Shown: in pieces, positions 1 to 9,193 of the stretch
Layout: each line of letters starts with the position of its first letter
Position numbering within the stretch: the stretch's first letter is position 1
Assembly (NCBI GenBank): GCA_965237895.1
Contig: CBDEGR010000001.1
Coordinates: forward strand, 496,001-560,000
Origin: CBDEGR01 sp965237895
GTDB taxonomy: Bacteria > Acidobacteriota > Terriglobia > UBA7540 > JAPUME01
Direction of reading: 5' to 3'
Length of the DNA: 64,000 bases
Translations under genes and position numbers: made by a program
Notes under the pieces: model-generated
Database searches by the model: none
What the model saw: the letters and a program-made list of their open reading frames with translations, nothing else
What the model was told of the DNA's origin: nothing

Positions 1-334
1 CAGGATGGCGTCTGGGTTGATGGAAAGAATTTTTTCGATGGAAATTTCCCCGTGTTCTGAGAACCCGTGCTCGGCGGCCGCGTTCCGGAATTCCGCGTAG
101 GAGATGACCTCGTGCAGGGTGGTGCCGGACCCCGCCGTCCAATTCGGATGTGCCCAAGGTCAGAGAAATAATGCGTTGAGGATGACGAAGAGGTTGGTCC
201 GGAGTCGAGTTGTCGCCGGCCGCCGGACCGGGTGCCCCAGTGCAGGCCCCATTACAGATGAAGCCGAGCAGCGTCAACCCGAAGACGGCGAATCGGAGGC
301 CGCTCGTTTTTCTCCGTGCCGTTTTCGTTACCAT
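1..334 (-). pseudogene. btuF: BtuF-like cobalamin-binding protein, internally deleted
   Basis: The 5' part from ATG at 334 encodes a lipoprotein-like leader (hydrophobic run, then FICNGAC) and the motif PQRIISLTLGT. Near positions 145-155 the reading frame breaks. A second frame resumes with NWTAGSGTTLHEVISYAEF and NAAAEHGF...EISIEKILS and runs off the window edge. In periplasmic corrinoid-binding proteins of ABC importers the first motif is N-terminal and the second lies about 100 residues further on, so the middle of the gene appears deleted. The ATG overlaps the TAA of the adenosyltransferase gene (ATGGTAA), so translation was probably coupled and under the same B12 riboswitch. Family assignment rests on these motifs only. 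Confidence 0.6.
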
Positions 335-909
335 GCCCGGGACCATCGGGGGCCGGAATGATCGGCGTCCCGCAGGCCGGATTCTTTACCCTCTTGCTTT
401 TCGATCAGCCGCCCCAGAATCCACAGCAAATCCGAAAGGCGGTTCAAATAGGCCAGAACGTGCGGGTTGATTTCCGTTCCCGATTCGCCCAGTCGGACCG
501 TACAGCGCTCCGCCCGCCGGCAGACGGTGCGGGCCATGTCGAGCGCGGCGGAGGCGGGATGCTCGCCGGGGATCGACCAATCGGTAAGAATTCCCTTGAT
601 GGCCTCGATCCGATGGACCTCCCTTGTCAGGCGCTCGACCATTTCCGAGGTAACGGGCGGTTGGCCTTTTCTGCTTTTCGGCGGAGTGGCCAAGGCCGAG
701 CCGACCTGGAACAACTCCCGCTGGATCTCCTTCAAGAGGTTCTTGATTTCCTCGTTGTCGCAAATCGAGCGGGCGAATCCCATGAGAGAATTGAGCTCGT
801 CAATGGTGCCGTAAGTCTCAACCTGTAAGGATGATTTTGAGACGCGGACGCCGCCGGTGAGGGCGGTTTGGCCCGCGTCGCCGCGCTGGGTTGCAATGGA
901 ACGACTCAC
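328..909 (-). CDS. pduO: PduO-type cob(I)alamin adenosyltransferase
   Basis: About 193 residues, the usual size for the PduO/CobO-like family that transfers the adenosyl group of ATP to cob(I)alamin in the cytoplasm, giving coenzyme B12. The N-terminus has the family's RGDAGQTALTGG ATP-binding loop and YGTIDELNSLMGFAR. The middle and C-terminus carry the helical-bundle motifs PGEHPASAALDMARTVCRRA and LNRLSDLLWILGRL. I chose the GTG at 909 because an AGGAGG Shine-Dalgarno sits 7 nt upstream; a longer frame reaches 936. The gene is led by a cobalamin riboswitch and overlaps the BtuF-like gene, so this is a B12 salvage unit. The C-terminal tail after GRLIEKQEG looks non-conserved. Confidence 0.93.
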   Translation of the reverse strand: MSRSIATQRGDAGQTALTGGVRVSKSSLQVETYGTIDELNSLMGFARSICDNEEIKNLLKEIQRELFQVGSALATPPKSRKGQPPVTSEMVERLTREVHRIEAIKGILTDWSIPGEHPASAALDMARTVCRRAERCTVRLGESGTEINPHVLAYLNRLSDLLWILGRLIEKQEGKESGLRDADHSGPRWSRAW

Positions 910-1040
910 AACATCACCTCCTGATTTGGGAGGCACTCAGCGGAGAGAGGTACGTCTAGGGCCGCACAGCCGTACTTGGGCCGAGGGATGAGCTGCCGTG
1001 AACCGTCCTGTTTTTATGGAAAGGCTTGCGGGCCGCAGAA

Positions 1041-1060
1041 GCAATCCTGCGAAGGATTGC
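1041..1060 (-). repeat. Short hairpin in the B12 leader
   Basis: A perfect 8-bp inverted repeat (GCAATCCT / AGGATTGC, 4-nt loop) lies between the riboswitch core and the adenosyltransferase start. No U-tract follows it on the minus strand, so it is not a classical terminator. It could be part of the expression platform. The rest of 940-1150 shows no ORF of interest. Confidence 0.4.
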
Positions 1061-1149
1061 GTTTCGCTCCGGTAGGGGGCGGGAGCTTTGTCGGCGCGCA
1101 TTGTGGGCTGGCCAAAGGCCGTTCATCCGTCTCTCCGCGGGAACAGTGC

Positions 1150-1350
1150 CTCACTACCCTGGGTAGGTCTCCTGGCTCGTGGCTTCAGACGGAACCGAAT
1201 CCGCCAACGCCGACCTAACCTTCCCCGGATTCCTGATCCGAGTGGCATTCTGAAAGGTCGGCTCACCACCTACAGTGGCGGGACCGCGCCGGTTTTTCAC
1301 CGGACTTCCCTATTAGGCCCGAATGGGCACCCAAGATAGGATAGCCTGAG
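1150..1350 (-). promoter_or_regulatory. Cobalamin riboswitch
   Basis: On the minus strand the order of conserved elements matches the B12 aptamer: GGTGCCC near 1335, then AGGGAAGTCCGGTGAAAA and CCGGCGCGGTCCCGCCACTGT, then GCCACTC near 1240, and finally the B12 box GAGCCAGGAGACCTACCC at 1161-1178. It lies about 250 nt upstream of the PduO-type gene. In known cases adenosylcobalamin binding lowers expression, which fits a salvage operon. Boundaries are approximate because the outer P1 stem was not folded. Confidence 0.93.
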
Positions 1351-1455
1351 ACTACCGCCTTCGGAATCTTTGTGTCAAGACAAATTGTTTCGTATGGCTC
1401 TTCGCGCCAAGATGTTTCATAATCGGAATCTCATCAGGACAGACGGAGCGAAACC

Positions 1456-1743
1456 ATGACTCGGACCGATGCGGATTTCCAAGGAGCTTTTTGCAGCGGT
1501 GAGGATTATGTGGTCCGCCGAAACGGACGTTTCTTGATTGCCGAACTGAGCGAGCGGGTGATGATCCCGCCCCGCATGTTTTGCGAAAAGTGCTACGGTC
1601 CCACGCACGACTGGAGATATCTGCAGGACACGAGAATTGTAAACACGTTCTTCCTCTGTTGCGTCACCTGGGATGTGCGGAAGCTGAAGAAGCCGAAGCG
1701 CACCGGCTCCATTCTCGATATCGAAGGGTTCGAGCTGCTGTAA
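1456..1743 (+). pseudogene. DUF35-like OB-fold protein, internally deleted
   Basis: The 95-residue frame begins like DUF35 / acyl-CoA-associated zinc-ribbon proteins (DFQGAFCSGE..., RVMIPPRMFCEKCYGPTHDW, then IVNTFFLCCVTWDVRKLKKP). It jumps straight to RTGSILDIEGFELL, which resembles the usual C-terminal tail of the family. Normal members are about 140-150 residues, so roughly 50 residues of OB-fold seem missing, in frame. Only one CxxC of the zinc ribbon is visible. It is convergent with acetoacetyl-CoA synthetase and near acyl-CoA dehydrogenase relics, consistent with a former acyl-CoA cluster. A short functional variant cannot be excluded. Confidence 0.5.
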
Positions 1744-1754
1744 GTTTTCCCGCC

Positions 1755-3704
1755 TCAGATTTTTAATTCCGGAAAATCTTTAAACAGGTCCAGCGCTTTT
1801 GGATTGGCGAAGGCGGCGGCGTTTTTGACCGGACGGTTGTGGATGACTTCGCGCACGGCCAGCTCCACAATCTTTCCGCTGGTGGTTTTCGGGATTTCGG
1901 ACACCTGAATGATTTTTGCCGGGACGTGGCGCGGAGTGGTGTTGCTGCGGATTTGGGTTGCGATTCTCTTGTGCAAGGCATCATCCAGGACCAGGCCGTC
2001 GCGGAGCCGAACGAAAAGAACCACGCGCACATTGCCTTTCCAATCCTGCCCCACCGCCAGAGATTCCAGAACTTCTGAGAAACTCTCCACCTGACCATAG
2101 ATCTCCGCCGTGCCAATGCGGACGCCGTGCGGATTTAAGACGGCATCTGAGCGGCCGTAAATAATCATGCCGTCATGTTCGGTCAACTCGGCGTAGTCGC
2201 CGTGCCGCCAGACGCCGGGGAAATGTTCGAAATAGGCGGAGCGATATTTTCCCCCGTCCGGATCGTTCCAAAAACTCACCGGCATGGAAGGGAACGGTGC
2301 CGTGCAGACCAGCTCGCCTTTTTCGCCCCGGACCGGTTTCCCCTCGTCATTGTAGATTTCCACTTTCATCCCCAACCCGCGGGTTTGGAGTTCACTCCGA
2401 TAGACGGGACCGATCGGATTTCCGAGAGCGAAGCAGGAGACGATGTCCGTTCCGCCGCTGATCGAGGCCAGCAACAGGTCCTTTTTGATCTTTTGGTAGA
2501 CGTAATCGAAGCTGCGCGGGGCGAGCGGCGAACCGGTGGAAAGAATCGCCCGAAGAGCGGAAAAGTCGTGGGTGCGGGCAGGCTCAAGCCCGGCCTTTTC
2601 GACGGCGGCAAGGTACCCGGCGCTGGTACCGAAGACGTTTACTTTTTCTTGCTCGGCCATCTCCCATAAAGTCTCCGGGGTGGGATGCATGGGCGCACCG
2701 TCGTAGAGGATCAATGTGGCTTCCGACCCGAGCGCCGTAACCAGCCAGTTCCACATCATCCAGCTGCAGGTGGTGAAGTAGAAGATACGCTCGCCCGGCT
2801 TCAGGTCCACGTGCAACTGGTGCTCTTTCAGATGCTGAAGCAGCGTTCCGCCCGCTCCATGGACGAGGCACTTGGGGATTCCCGTGGTTCCCGAAGAATA
2901 GAGAATGTAGAGGGGATGATCGAAAGGGAGCTGCTTGAATTCTAAAGGCGCGGGCTCACCGGACATCAGCTCTTCCCACATTTCCGCTTGGGGAAGTCCC
3001 TCCAGGGAGGGTTTCGGGTTGAGATAGGGGACGACGACCACCTTTTCAATGGAAGGGACTTGCTGAGCAAGGCCGCGGACGCGCTCCATGCAGTCAATCG
3101 CCTTGCCGTTGTAGCTGTAGCTTTCGGCGGTGAAGAGAATGCGCGGCGCAATCTGCCCGAAGCGGTCCAGCACGCCCTTCAGTCCGAAGTCGGGTGAGCA
3201 ACCGGACCATACCGCCCCGACTGAGGCCGCCCCCAGCATGGCGATGATCGTCTCGGGAAGATTTGGCATGAAGGCCACCACGCGGTCGCCCGGCTGCACG
3301 CCGGCCCGGCGGAGCCAACGCGCGATGCAGCCCACCTGCTTATAAACTTCCGCGTAGGAGAATTCGCGGCGCAGGCCTGTCTCCGAGCGGAAGATCAGAG
3401 CGGGGGAGGAGTCTCGACGGCGCAGGAGGTTCTCCGCAAAGTTCAGTTCCGCGCCGGCAAACCACTTGGCGCCAGGCATACGGCGAGGGTCGACCAGCAC
3501 CTGGTCCCAGAGTTTCCCGGAGCGGACTTGAGCGAACGTCCAGAGCGACGCCCAGAATCGGTCCGGCTTGTCGAGGGACCATCGGTAAAGGGAAGGGTAA
3601 TCAGAAATGCTTTCGCGGTGCTCCTTTTCGACGTGGCGAAAAAAGCGGGTCAGGTTTGCCCGGCGAATTGTTTCTTCAGACGGTTTCCACAGAGGCGCGG
3701 ACAT
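1755..3704 (-). CDS. aacS: Acetoacetyl-CoA synthetase (acetoacetate-CoA ligase)
   Basis: At 649 residues this is full length for the ATP-dependent enzyme that activates acetoacetate to acetoacetyl-CoA via an acyl-adenylate in the cytoplasm. It has the N-terminal cap typical of AacS/acetyl-CoA synthetases (LWKPSEETIRRANLTRFFR), the AMP-binding P-loop YILYSSGTTGIPKCLVHG around residue 270, STGSPL and SGGTDIVSCF in the middle, and the C-terminal catalytic-lysine region IPKTTSGKIVELAV. AAGGTG precedes the ATG by 7 nt. It links ketone bodies or polyhydroxybutyrate-derived acetoacetate to central metabolism. The acyl-CoA dehydrogenase pseudogene lies upstream on the same strand. Confidence 0.95.
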   Translation of the reverse strand: MSAPLWKPSEETIRRANLTRFFRHVEKEHRESISDYPSLYRWSLDKPDRFWASLWTFAQVRSGKLWDQVLVDPRRMPGAKWFAGAELNFAENLLRRRDSSPALIFRSETGLRREFSYAEVYKQVGCIARWLRRAGVQPGDRVVAFMPNLPETIIAMLGAASVGAVWSGCSPDFGLKGVLDRFGQIAPRILFTAESYSYNGKAIDCMERVRGLAQQVPSIEKVVVVPYLNPKPSLEGLPQAEMWEELMSGEPAPLEFKQLPFDHPLYILYSSGTTGIPKCLVHGAGGTLLQHLKEHQLHVDLKPGERIFYFTTCSWMMWNWLVTALGSEATLILYDGAPMHPTPETLWEMAEQEKVNVFGTSAGYLAAVEKAGLEPARTHDFSALRAILSTGSPLAPRSFDYVYQKIKKDLLLASISGGTDIVSCFALGNPIGPVYRSELQTRGLGMKVEIYNDEGKPVRGEKGELVCTAPFPSMPVSFWNDPDGGKYRSAYFEHFPGVWRHGDYAELTEHDGMIIYGRSDAVLNPHGVRIGTAEIYGQVESFSEVLESLAVGQDWKGNVRVVLFVRLRDGLVLDDALHKRIATQIRSNTTPRHVPAKIIQVSEIPKTTSGKIVELAVREVIHNRPVKNAAAFANPKALDLFKDFPELKI

Positions 3705-3796
3705 CGTTGCACCTTAATGCGAATTGAAAACGAGTGCCCAATTTCTTGGCTCTTGACAAATGGGCAGATCGAGCCAAACAGACGCTCGGTGGGATT

Positions 3797-4600
3797 TTAT
3801 AGGCCTTTATAAGCTCTCGGCAATGGCGGGGAGAATTTTCCCGGCGGCTTCCTCGCTGGGGTCGCCGCCAGGACGTCGGTGTAATTCGTAACAAGCGTCT
3901 TATCGGAATCTCCGTCGTCGCCCAAAAGTTGGATGGCCTCATGGCAGACTTCACGGGCCGCCTCGAAAGCGTTCAATCTCGCCATGCGTGTTTCCAGCGA
4001 AGAGGACGAACCCGCCGATTCTTGCGCAGAGGTTAAGGCGAGCCGAGCGACCCAGAGTCGGGTCAGTATATCAGCCAGTTTCACTTGGGTCGACTGGTGT
4101 TCGAGGGGAACTCCTCCGGCAAGCTTCCGGGAGCGCGCATACTCGAGGACGCTCTCAAACGAGTTCCGGGCGATCTCCAGGACCGCCGCCGCATGGAAAG
4201 TCTCGAGAATTTTCTCCTTCAGAAAGCTTGGCGGCTCGCCGCAGATTTCCGCGAACGTCGAGGGGCCTTCCTTTAGGACTCGGGCGATGGTGAACTGCTG
4301 AATCTCCGAGGTTCCCTCGCCGATGGTCAGCAGGCGGGCGTCGCGGTAATTCTATTCCACTTTATGGTCCTGCATGTAGCCGTAGCCGCCAAGAAGTTGA
4401 ATCGATTCATCGCAGATTTCGAGGGCCGCTTCCGTGGCGAAGAGTTTTGCCATGCAGGCTTGCGCTTTGAAGAGTTCTCCGGCGACGACGAGCCGCGCGG
4501 CGCGGAAGATCTCTTGCCAGGCGACCCAGAGTTTGGTGAGCATCCCGACCAGTTTCACCTGGGTGAGTTCCTTATTGAAAAGCGGTTCCTTACGTCACAC
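3797..4600 (-). pseudogene. Acyl-CoA dehydrogenase remnant with in-frame TAG and duplicated C-terminal domain
   Basis: The readable frame starts inside the family's C-terminal helical domain (KELTQVKLVGMLTKLWVAWQ, then ICDESIQLLGGYGYMQDHKVE). It meets a TAG at 4352-4354 exactly where a basic residue is expected, and continues in the same frame with NYRDARLLTIGEGTSEIQQF, the FAD/substrate segment. A second copy of the helical domain follows (STQVKLADILTRLW..., EAAREVCHEAIQLLG), as in long acyl-CoA dehydrogenases with an extra C-terminal domain. The N-terminal two domains are absent and a TGA lies just upstream. This is a truncated, nonsense-mutated gene. Confidence 0.85.
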
Positions 4601-4636
4601 GCGGGGAGAATCGTTTCGGGGGAAATCCGCCCGAGG

Positions 4637-6079
4637 TTAAGCGATGATCTTTTTGTGGACTACGCCCTCGACGTCGGTCAATCGAAACTCGCGGCCCCCG
4701 TAAGGGTAGGTGAGTTTCTCGTGGTCAAACCCGAGCAGGTGAAGCACGGTGGCGTGGAAGTCGTGGATGTGCATGCGGTCTTCGACGGCGTGGTAACCGA
4801 TCTCATCTGTGGCGCCGTAGGTGATGCCGGGTTTTACGCCGCCGCCGGCCATCCAGATCGTGTACCCGTAGGGATTGTGGTCGCGCCCGTTCTCGTTTTG
4901 CGATACCGGCGTGCGCCCGAACTCCCCGGCCCAAATCACCAGCGTGTCTTTGAGAAGGCCGCGCGCTTTAAGGTCCTGGAGAAGTCCGGCGATGGGCTTG
5001 TCGACTTCCTTTGCGTTCTGAGTGTGCTTTTCATACAGGTCTGAATGCTGATCCCATTTATAGCTGTGGGTGCACTGGATGAAGCGCACGCCGCGTTCGG
5101 CCAGCCGCCGCGCCACCAGGCACTGCCACCCGAAATCCCGCGTCACCTCTTCGTCGAGCCCATAGAGCTTCTTTGTCGCTTCCGTTTCGTTTTCGGTCTC
5201 AAAGGCCTCCGGCGCTTCCACCTGCATGCGGAACGCCAGCTCGAAGGCCTGAATGCGCGCTTCGAGTTGGGGATTGTAGCCCCGTGTGGCGGCATGTCGG
5301 CGGTTCATGTTCTGTAGCATGTCGAGCTCGTAACGCTGCTCATCGGGGGAAAACTTCTTTTGCAGCAGATAGCGGATCGGCTCGGGCTCGATTTCCTCTA
5401 TCTTCAAACCGGCGTGACCGATGGCTGTTCCCTGATAGGCCCCGGGCAGGAAGGAGGAGCCCCAGTTGCGGGCCCCGCCGTGCGCCAGCGACGGCTTCAA
5501 GAGGATGAATCCCGGCAGGTTCTGATTCTCCGTCCCCAGCCCGTAGATCGTCCACGCGCCCAGGCTGGGGCGGATGAAGGTGCTCGAGCCGGTAAACGTC
5601 TGCAGGAGCGCGGCGCCGTGGTCGACGCCCTCCCCTACCATGGAGCGGATGACGCAGAGATCGTCGGCGCGTGTGCCGACATGCGGAAAAAGATCGCTCA
5701 CCGGAAGGCCGCTCTCCCCGTAGTGCTTGAAGTCCCACAGGGGTTTCATCAACGGCCCGGCCTCTTCATCGTCAAAAGCCAGAGGGCGATTGATGGGCAA
5801 GGGCTTGCCGTGGTCGCGGTAGAGACGAGGCTTGGGGTCGAACGTGTCAATGCTGGAAGGCCCTCCGTGCATGAAGAGAAAGATTACTCGCTTCGCCTTC
5901 GGGGTGAAATGGGGCGATTTCTGCGCCAAGGGATTTACGGGAAGGTTTTCCGCCCGCAGGTTCGATTCCTCCGCCAGGAGCGTGGCCAAAGAGAGAATTC
6001 CGAACCCGCCGGCGGTGTCCCGTAGCATGGCGCGCCGCGACATCTTCTTCTTGCCGATTGATTTTTTCTCTTCCCTCAT
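4637..6079 (-). CDS. DUF1501 family protein with Tat-like signal
   Basis: About 480 residues. The N-terminus has a twin-arginine-like leader (KKMSRRAMLRDTAGGFGILS) and then features of the sulfatase-like alkaline-phosphatase superfamily: VIFLFMHGGPSSIDTFDPKP, the middle motif QCTHSYKWDQHSD, and C-terminal WAGEFGRTPVSQ and GRDHNPYGYTIWMAGGGVK. DUF1501 proteins are exported and almost always follow a PSD1/DUF1553 gene, as here, where the two frames overlap. The biochemical role is unknown; they are thought to act on periplasmic substrates. The frame extends to 6121, but the ATG at 6079 with upstream GAGAAAAG and a leader starting MREEKKS is more plausible. Confidence 0.9.
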   Translation of the reverse strand: MREEKKSIGKKKMSRRAMLRDTAGGFGILSLATLLAEESNLRAENLPVNPLAQKSPHFTPKAKRVIFLFMHGGPSSIDTFDPKPRLYRDHGKPLPINRPLAFDDEEAGPLMKPLWDFKHYGESGLPVSDLFPHVGTRADDLCVIRSMVGEGVDHGAALLQTFTGSSTFIRPSLGAWTIYGLGTENQNLPGFILLKPSLAHGGARNWGSSFLPGAYQGTAIGHAGLKIEEIEPEPIRYLLQKKFSPDEQRYELDMLQNMNRRHAATRGYNPQLEARIQAFELAFRMQVEAPEAFETENETEATKKLYGLDEEVTRDFGWQCLVARRLAERGVRFIQCTHSYKWDQHSDLYEKHTQNAKEVDKPIAGLLQDLKARGLLKDTLVIWAGEFGRTPVSQNENGRDHNPYGYTIWMAGGGVKPGITYGATDEIGYHAVEDRMHIHDFHATVLHLLGFDHEKLTYPYGGREFRLTDVEGVVHKKIIA

Positions 6080-6110
6080 AATTCTTTTCTCGATGCTTCG
6101 GCTAAGTCCT

Positions 6111-9017
6111 TTAATCAACAAAAATGAATTCGTTCGACGCCATCAGGATGCGGCAAAAGCTCTGCCAGCCATCGGGTTTTTCAATGGATTCGGGGAATCG
6201 TTTCCGGAAATTCTCCAGGTACCCGAGCCCGGCTTGAATCTCCCCGGCATTCGGCCGACGGTTCAGCACCTGTAGGTAGACGCGGCGGATGCGGTCCTGG
6301 TCTCTCAGAGAATCGTCGGCGAGCAGCGTCTCGGCAAGTTTTTGCGATCGCTCGGCGACGAACCTGCTGTTCATCATGAACAGAGCCTGCGGAGCCACGT
6401 TGGTGGGTGAACGCTTGCCGAGCGAAGTGGTTGCGTCGCCGAAGTCGAACATATTCAACAGAGGGGGAAGGTTGGCCCGCCGCAGCGGCAGGTAGACCAT
6501 CCGCCGGTTGTTGGTTTCCGGGTCTAGGCTCAACCGCTCGTTGCTGTTCTCCGAATCCGTGTAGGTGCGGAACGTGACCAGCGTCCCGCCCAACGTGAAG
6601 TCCAGCGATCCGTCCATGGCCAGCAGCCCGTCGCGGATCTCTTCCACGTCGAGCCGGCGCGGGTTGAAGCGCGACAGCAGCCGATTGATTTGGTCAAGAT
6701 CAAGTTGCCTCGGAACGGCGCGGCTGCTCATCCGGTAGGCGCTGGAAAGCATCAAAAGCCGGTGCATCTTCTTGACGGACCAACCGTCCTCGACAAACCG
6801 CTTCGCCAGATAATCCAGCAGTTTCGGATGCGTGGGCCGCTCGCCCATCCGGCCGAAATTGTTGGGTGTCCGCACCAACCCTTCGCCGAAGTGCCCCTGC
6901 CAGATGCGGTTCACCATGACCCGGGCCGTCAGCGGATTGTCTGGGCGCGTGAGCCACTCGGCCAGTTCCCGCCGTCCGCTGCCTTCTTGAAAAAGGGGCG
7001 GGTCGTCGCCGGCCAAAATAAGAGGGAACCGTTTGGGAACCGGCTCGCCCGGATTTCCGTGGTCGCCGCGAATGAACAGGCGCTGGACGACGGGTTCGCC
7101 TTCCGCGACGGCGCACGCCATCTCCGGGGTGGCCGGGGAAGTCTCCTTCAAATGGAGGAATTCCCGGTTCAGTGTATGCAGTCGAGCGCGGGAGGGTTCG
7201 GAGAAGAGCCGCTCAGGCTCATCTTCCGGCCAAGCGAGCGGACCGCCGTTGAAGTAGACCTCGTAGAAGAAGGGATCCTTCTCCTTTTTGAATTTCGGTT
7301 TTCCTTTCCCCGGCATCGAAAGCAAACCTTTCAGTTTTTCCCGTTGGCGTTTCCGCCAGGAGGCCAGAGACTTTCTCCATTCCGCGGCCCGCTCGAGGAG
7401 TTGCTCGCGGTAAGTCTCGGCGGCGGCGCGTTGTCGGTCGGCGGAAGCTGCGAACCATTTTTCAAGGTGCGGACGCGCCTCCCCGTTGGGCTTCAGATAC
7501 TCCACCCAGCGGCGTAACGTCTCTTCCTTGAGACCTGCATCCCGTGCGATGGCGTCGAGAGAGGCTTCGCCTTCGTATACGCGTCGAGCGGCCGGCATAT
7601 AATCGGCCGTGCGGGGAATGTGTTCCTTGTCGGCTCGCTCCGTCTCTTCTTCGACGATCCGGTCGATCTGCCCCGCTTTTTCGTAGAGAATTTCCCGGTG
7701 TGCGAGGTAACGGGCGAACTCTTTTTTCGGCGCCAGCGGCGAGAAGTGGAGTTTGGCGACGTGGCTTTCGGAGTTGGAAAAGTTCTTCGTCGAGGCGAAT
7801 ATCCCGATCATGGCATAGTAGTCTTTGGTGAGAAAGGGATCGAACTTATGATCGTGGCAGCGCGCGCAGGCGAGCGTCACGCCCAGAAACGCCTTCGAGA
7901 CTGCGTCCAACTGATCGTCATAGATGTCATACAGCATCTTCTTTTTGTCCTGCTGCGCCACGGCTTTTTGCCCCAAGGCCAGAAAACCGGTGGCGATGAT
8001 GCCTCGGCGGTTCACCTCCTCGGGGTTTTCGGGGGGAAGCAGGTCGCCGGCGATCTGTTCGCGGACGAATTGGTCGTAGGGGATGTCGCGATTGAAGGAC
8101 TCGATCACGTAGTCCCGGTAGCGCCAGGAGAACGGATAACGGTGGTCTTCGTCGTTCCCGGTGGAGTCAGCATAGCGGGCCACGTCCAGCCAATGCCTTC
8201 CCCATCGCTCTCCGTAGCGCGCCGAGGCCAGCAAGCGGTCCACCACTTTCTCGAAGGCCTTCGGGGACCGGTCGGCCAGGAAGTCGGCAATCTCCTTTTC
8301 GGTGGGCGGAAGGCCCGTCAGGTCATAGGTGGCCCTTCGCAAAAGAGTCTCTTTGCCGGCGGGCGGCGCTGGCTTCAGTCCTTTGGCTTCCAGCTTCTTC
8401 AAGATGAACCGGTCGACGGGAGACCGCACCCACTTTTCGTTGTTCACTTGGGGCGGCTCGTAAGCCTGAACGGGCCGAAAGGCCCAGAAATTTTTCTCTT
8501 CCTCAGTAAACACCTTCCCGTTTTTCGAGGGCCGGAGCGGGGGGGACGGCTCGGCATTGGGCCAGGGCGCGCCCATTCCCACCCATCTCGCCAAGGTTCG
8601 GATCTCCTCCTCGCTCAACTTGCCCGTGGGCGGCATCTTCAGGCGTGCTTCGTATCCGATGACTTGAAGGAGACGGCTTTCCGCAGGATTCTCTTTTGAG
8701 ATCAAGGCGCCGCTCTGTGCCCCCGCGGTGAAACCCGCCGCCGTGGTCAAATCCAGCTCGGCGGTCTTCAGATCGGGGTTGTGGCAGGCCCAACAATTTT
8801 TCGCCAACAGCGGGCGAACGTTCTTTTCAAAGAACTCGATCTGCTCCTCGGCGGTTTCGGGAGGTGAGGCATTTGCAGGCACGATCAGGGCCGCGCCCAG
8901 GCATAAGAAGGCAATGGTTCGATAAGCCGAGCGGCAGGACTTTCTCTGTGGGTGCTCTTGATCTGTCCCGGTCGGGGACAATAGGCGCATTCTCAAAACC
9001 ATTTTCGGAGTGGCCAC
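6111..9017 (-). CDS. PSD1 / planctomycete cytochrome c domain protein
   Basis: At 968 residues it carries the three parts of the family in order. First comes a signal peptide (IAFLCLGAALIVPANA) and a PSCyt1 heme site NCWACH near residue 75. Then a PSCyt2/DUF1549 domain follows (PVDRFILKKLEAKGLKPAPP, YGERWGRHWLDVARYADS, ARCHDHKFDPF). Last is a C-terminal PSD1/DUF1553 domain (ARVMVNRIWQGHFGEGLVRT, NNFGRMGERPTHPKLLDYLA). A GTG start at 9017 follows AAGGAAGCC. These exported heme proteins pair with DUF1501 proteins in planctomycetes and Acidobacteria and are proposed, without firm biochemistry, to act in polymer degradation. The gene appears intact and probably shares a transcript with the DUF1501 gene. 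Confidence 0.93.
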   Translation of the reverse strand: MATPKMVLRMRLLSPTGTDQEHPQRKSCRSAYRTIAFLCLGAALIVPANASPPETAEEQIEFFEKNVRPLLAKNCWACHNPDLKTAELDLTTAAGFTAGAQSGALISKENPAESRLLQVIGYEARLKMPPTGKLSEEEIRTLARWVGMGAPWPNAEPSPPLRPSKNGKVFTEEEKNFWAFRPVQAYEPPQVNNEKWVRSPVDRFILKKLEAKGLKPAPPAGKETLLRRATYDLTGLPPTEKEIADFLADRSPKAFEKVVDRLLASARYGERWGRHWLDVARYADSTGNDEDHRYPFSWRYRDYVIESFNRDIPYDQFVREQIAGDLLPPENPEEVNRRGIIATGFLALGQKAVAQQDKKKMLYDIYDDQLDAVSKAFLGVTLACARCHDHKFDPFLTKDYYAMIGIFASTKNFSNSESHVAKLHFSPLAPKKEFARYLAHREILYEKAGQIDRIVEEETERADKEHIPRTADYMPAARRVYEGEASLDAIARDAGLKEETLRRWVEYLKPNGEARPHLEKWFAASADRQRAAAETYREQLLERAAEWRKSLASWRKRQREKLKGLLSMPGKGKPKFKKEKDPFFYEVYFNGGPLAWPEDEPERLFSEPSRARLHTLNREFLHLKETSPATPEMACAVAEGEPVVQRLFIRGDHGNPGEPVPKRFPLILAGDDPPLFQEGSGRRELAEWLTRPDNPLTARVMVNRIWQGHFGEGLVRTPNNFGRMGERPTHPKLLDYLAKRFVEDGWSVKKMHRLLMLSSAYRMSSRAVPRQLDLDQINRLLSRFNPRRLDVEEIRDGLLAMDGSLDFTLGGTLVTFRTYTDSENSNERLSLDPETNNRRMVYLPLRRANLPPLLNMFDFGDATTSLGKRSPTNVAPQALFMMNSRFVAERSQKLAETLLADDSLRDQDRIRRVYLQVLNRRPNAGEIQAGLGYLENFRKRFPESIEKPDGWQSFCRILMASNEFIFVD

Positions 9018-9193
9018 GGCTTCCTTAGGCTGATATTACTACCGTACCACCATTTTATTCTTCCTTCAGGATTCTTCCCTCAAGAACGGCGGCGGCTTTC
9101 CGTTTGCCCCCGAAGGCGTTTTTATTGTATCGTCTGGAGGCTACCGCAATTTTAATCATTCATTTGACCTAGGCGTTTGAACGAAAGGAGTAC

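Noticed and set aside
7620..8699. Long plus-strand open frame (359 codons) opposite the PSD1 gene
   Set aside because: It is the high-GC shadow of a gene with complete family motifs on the other strand and has no domain signature.
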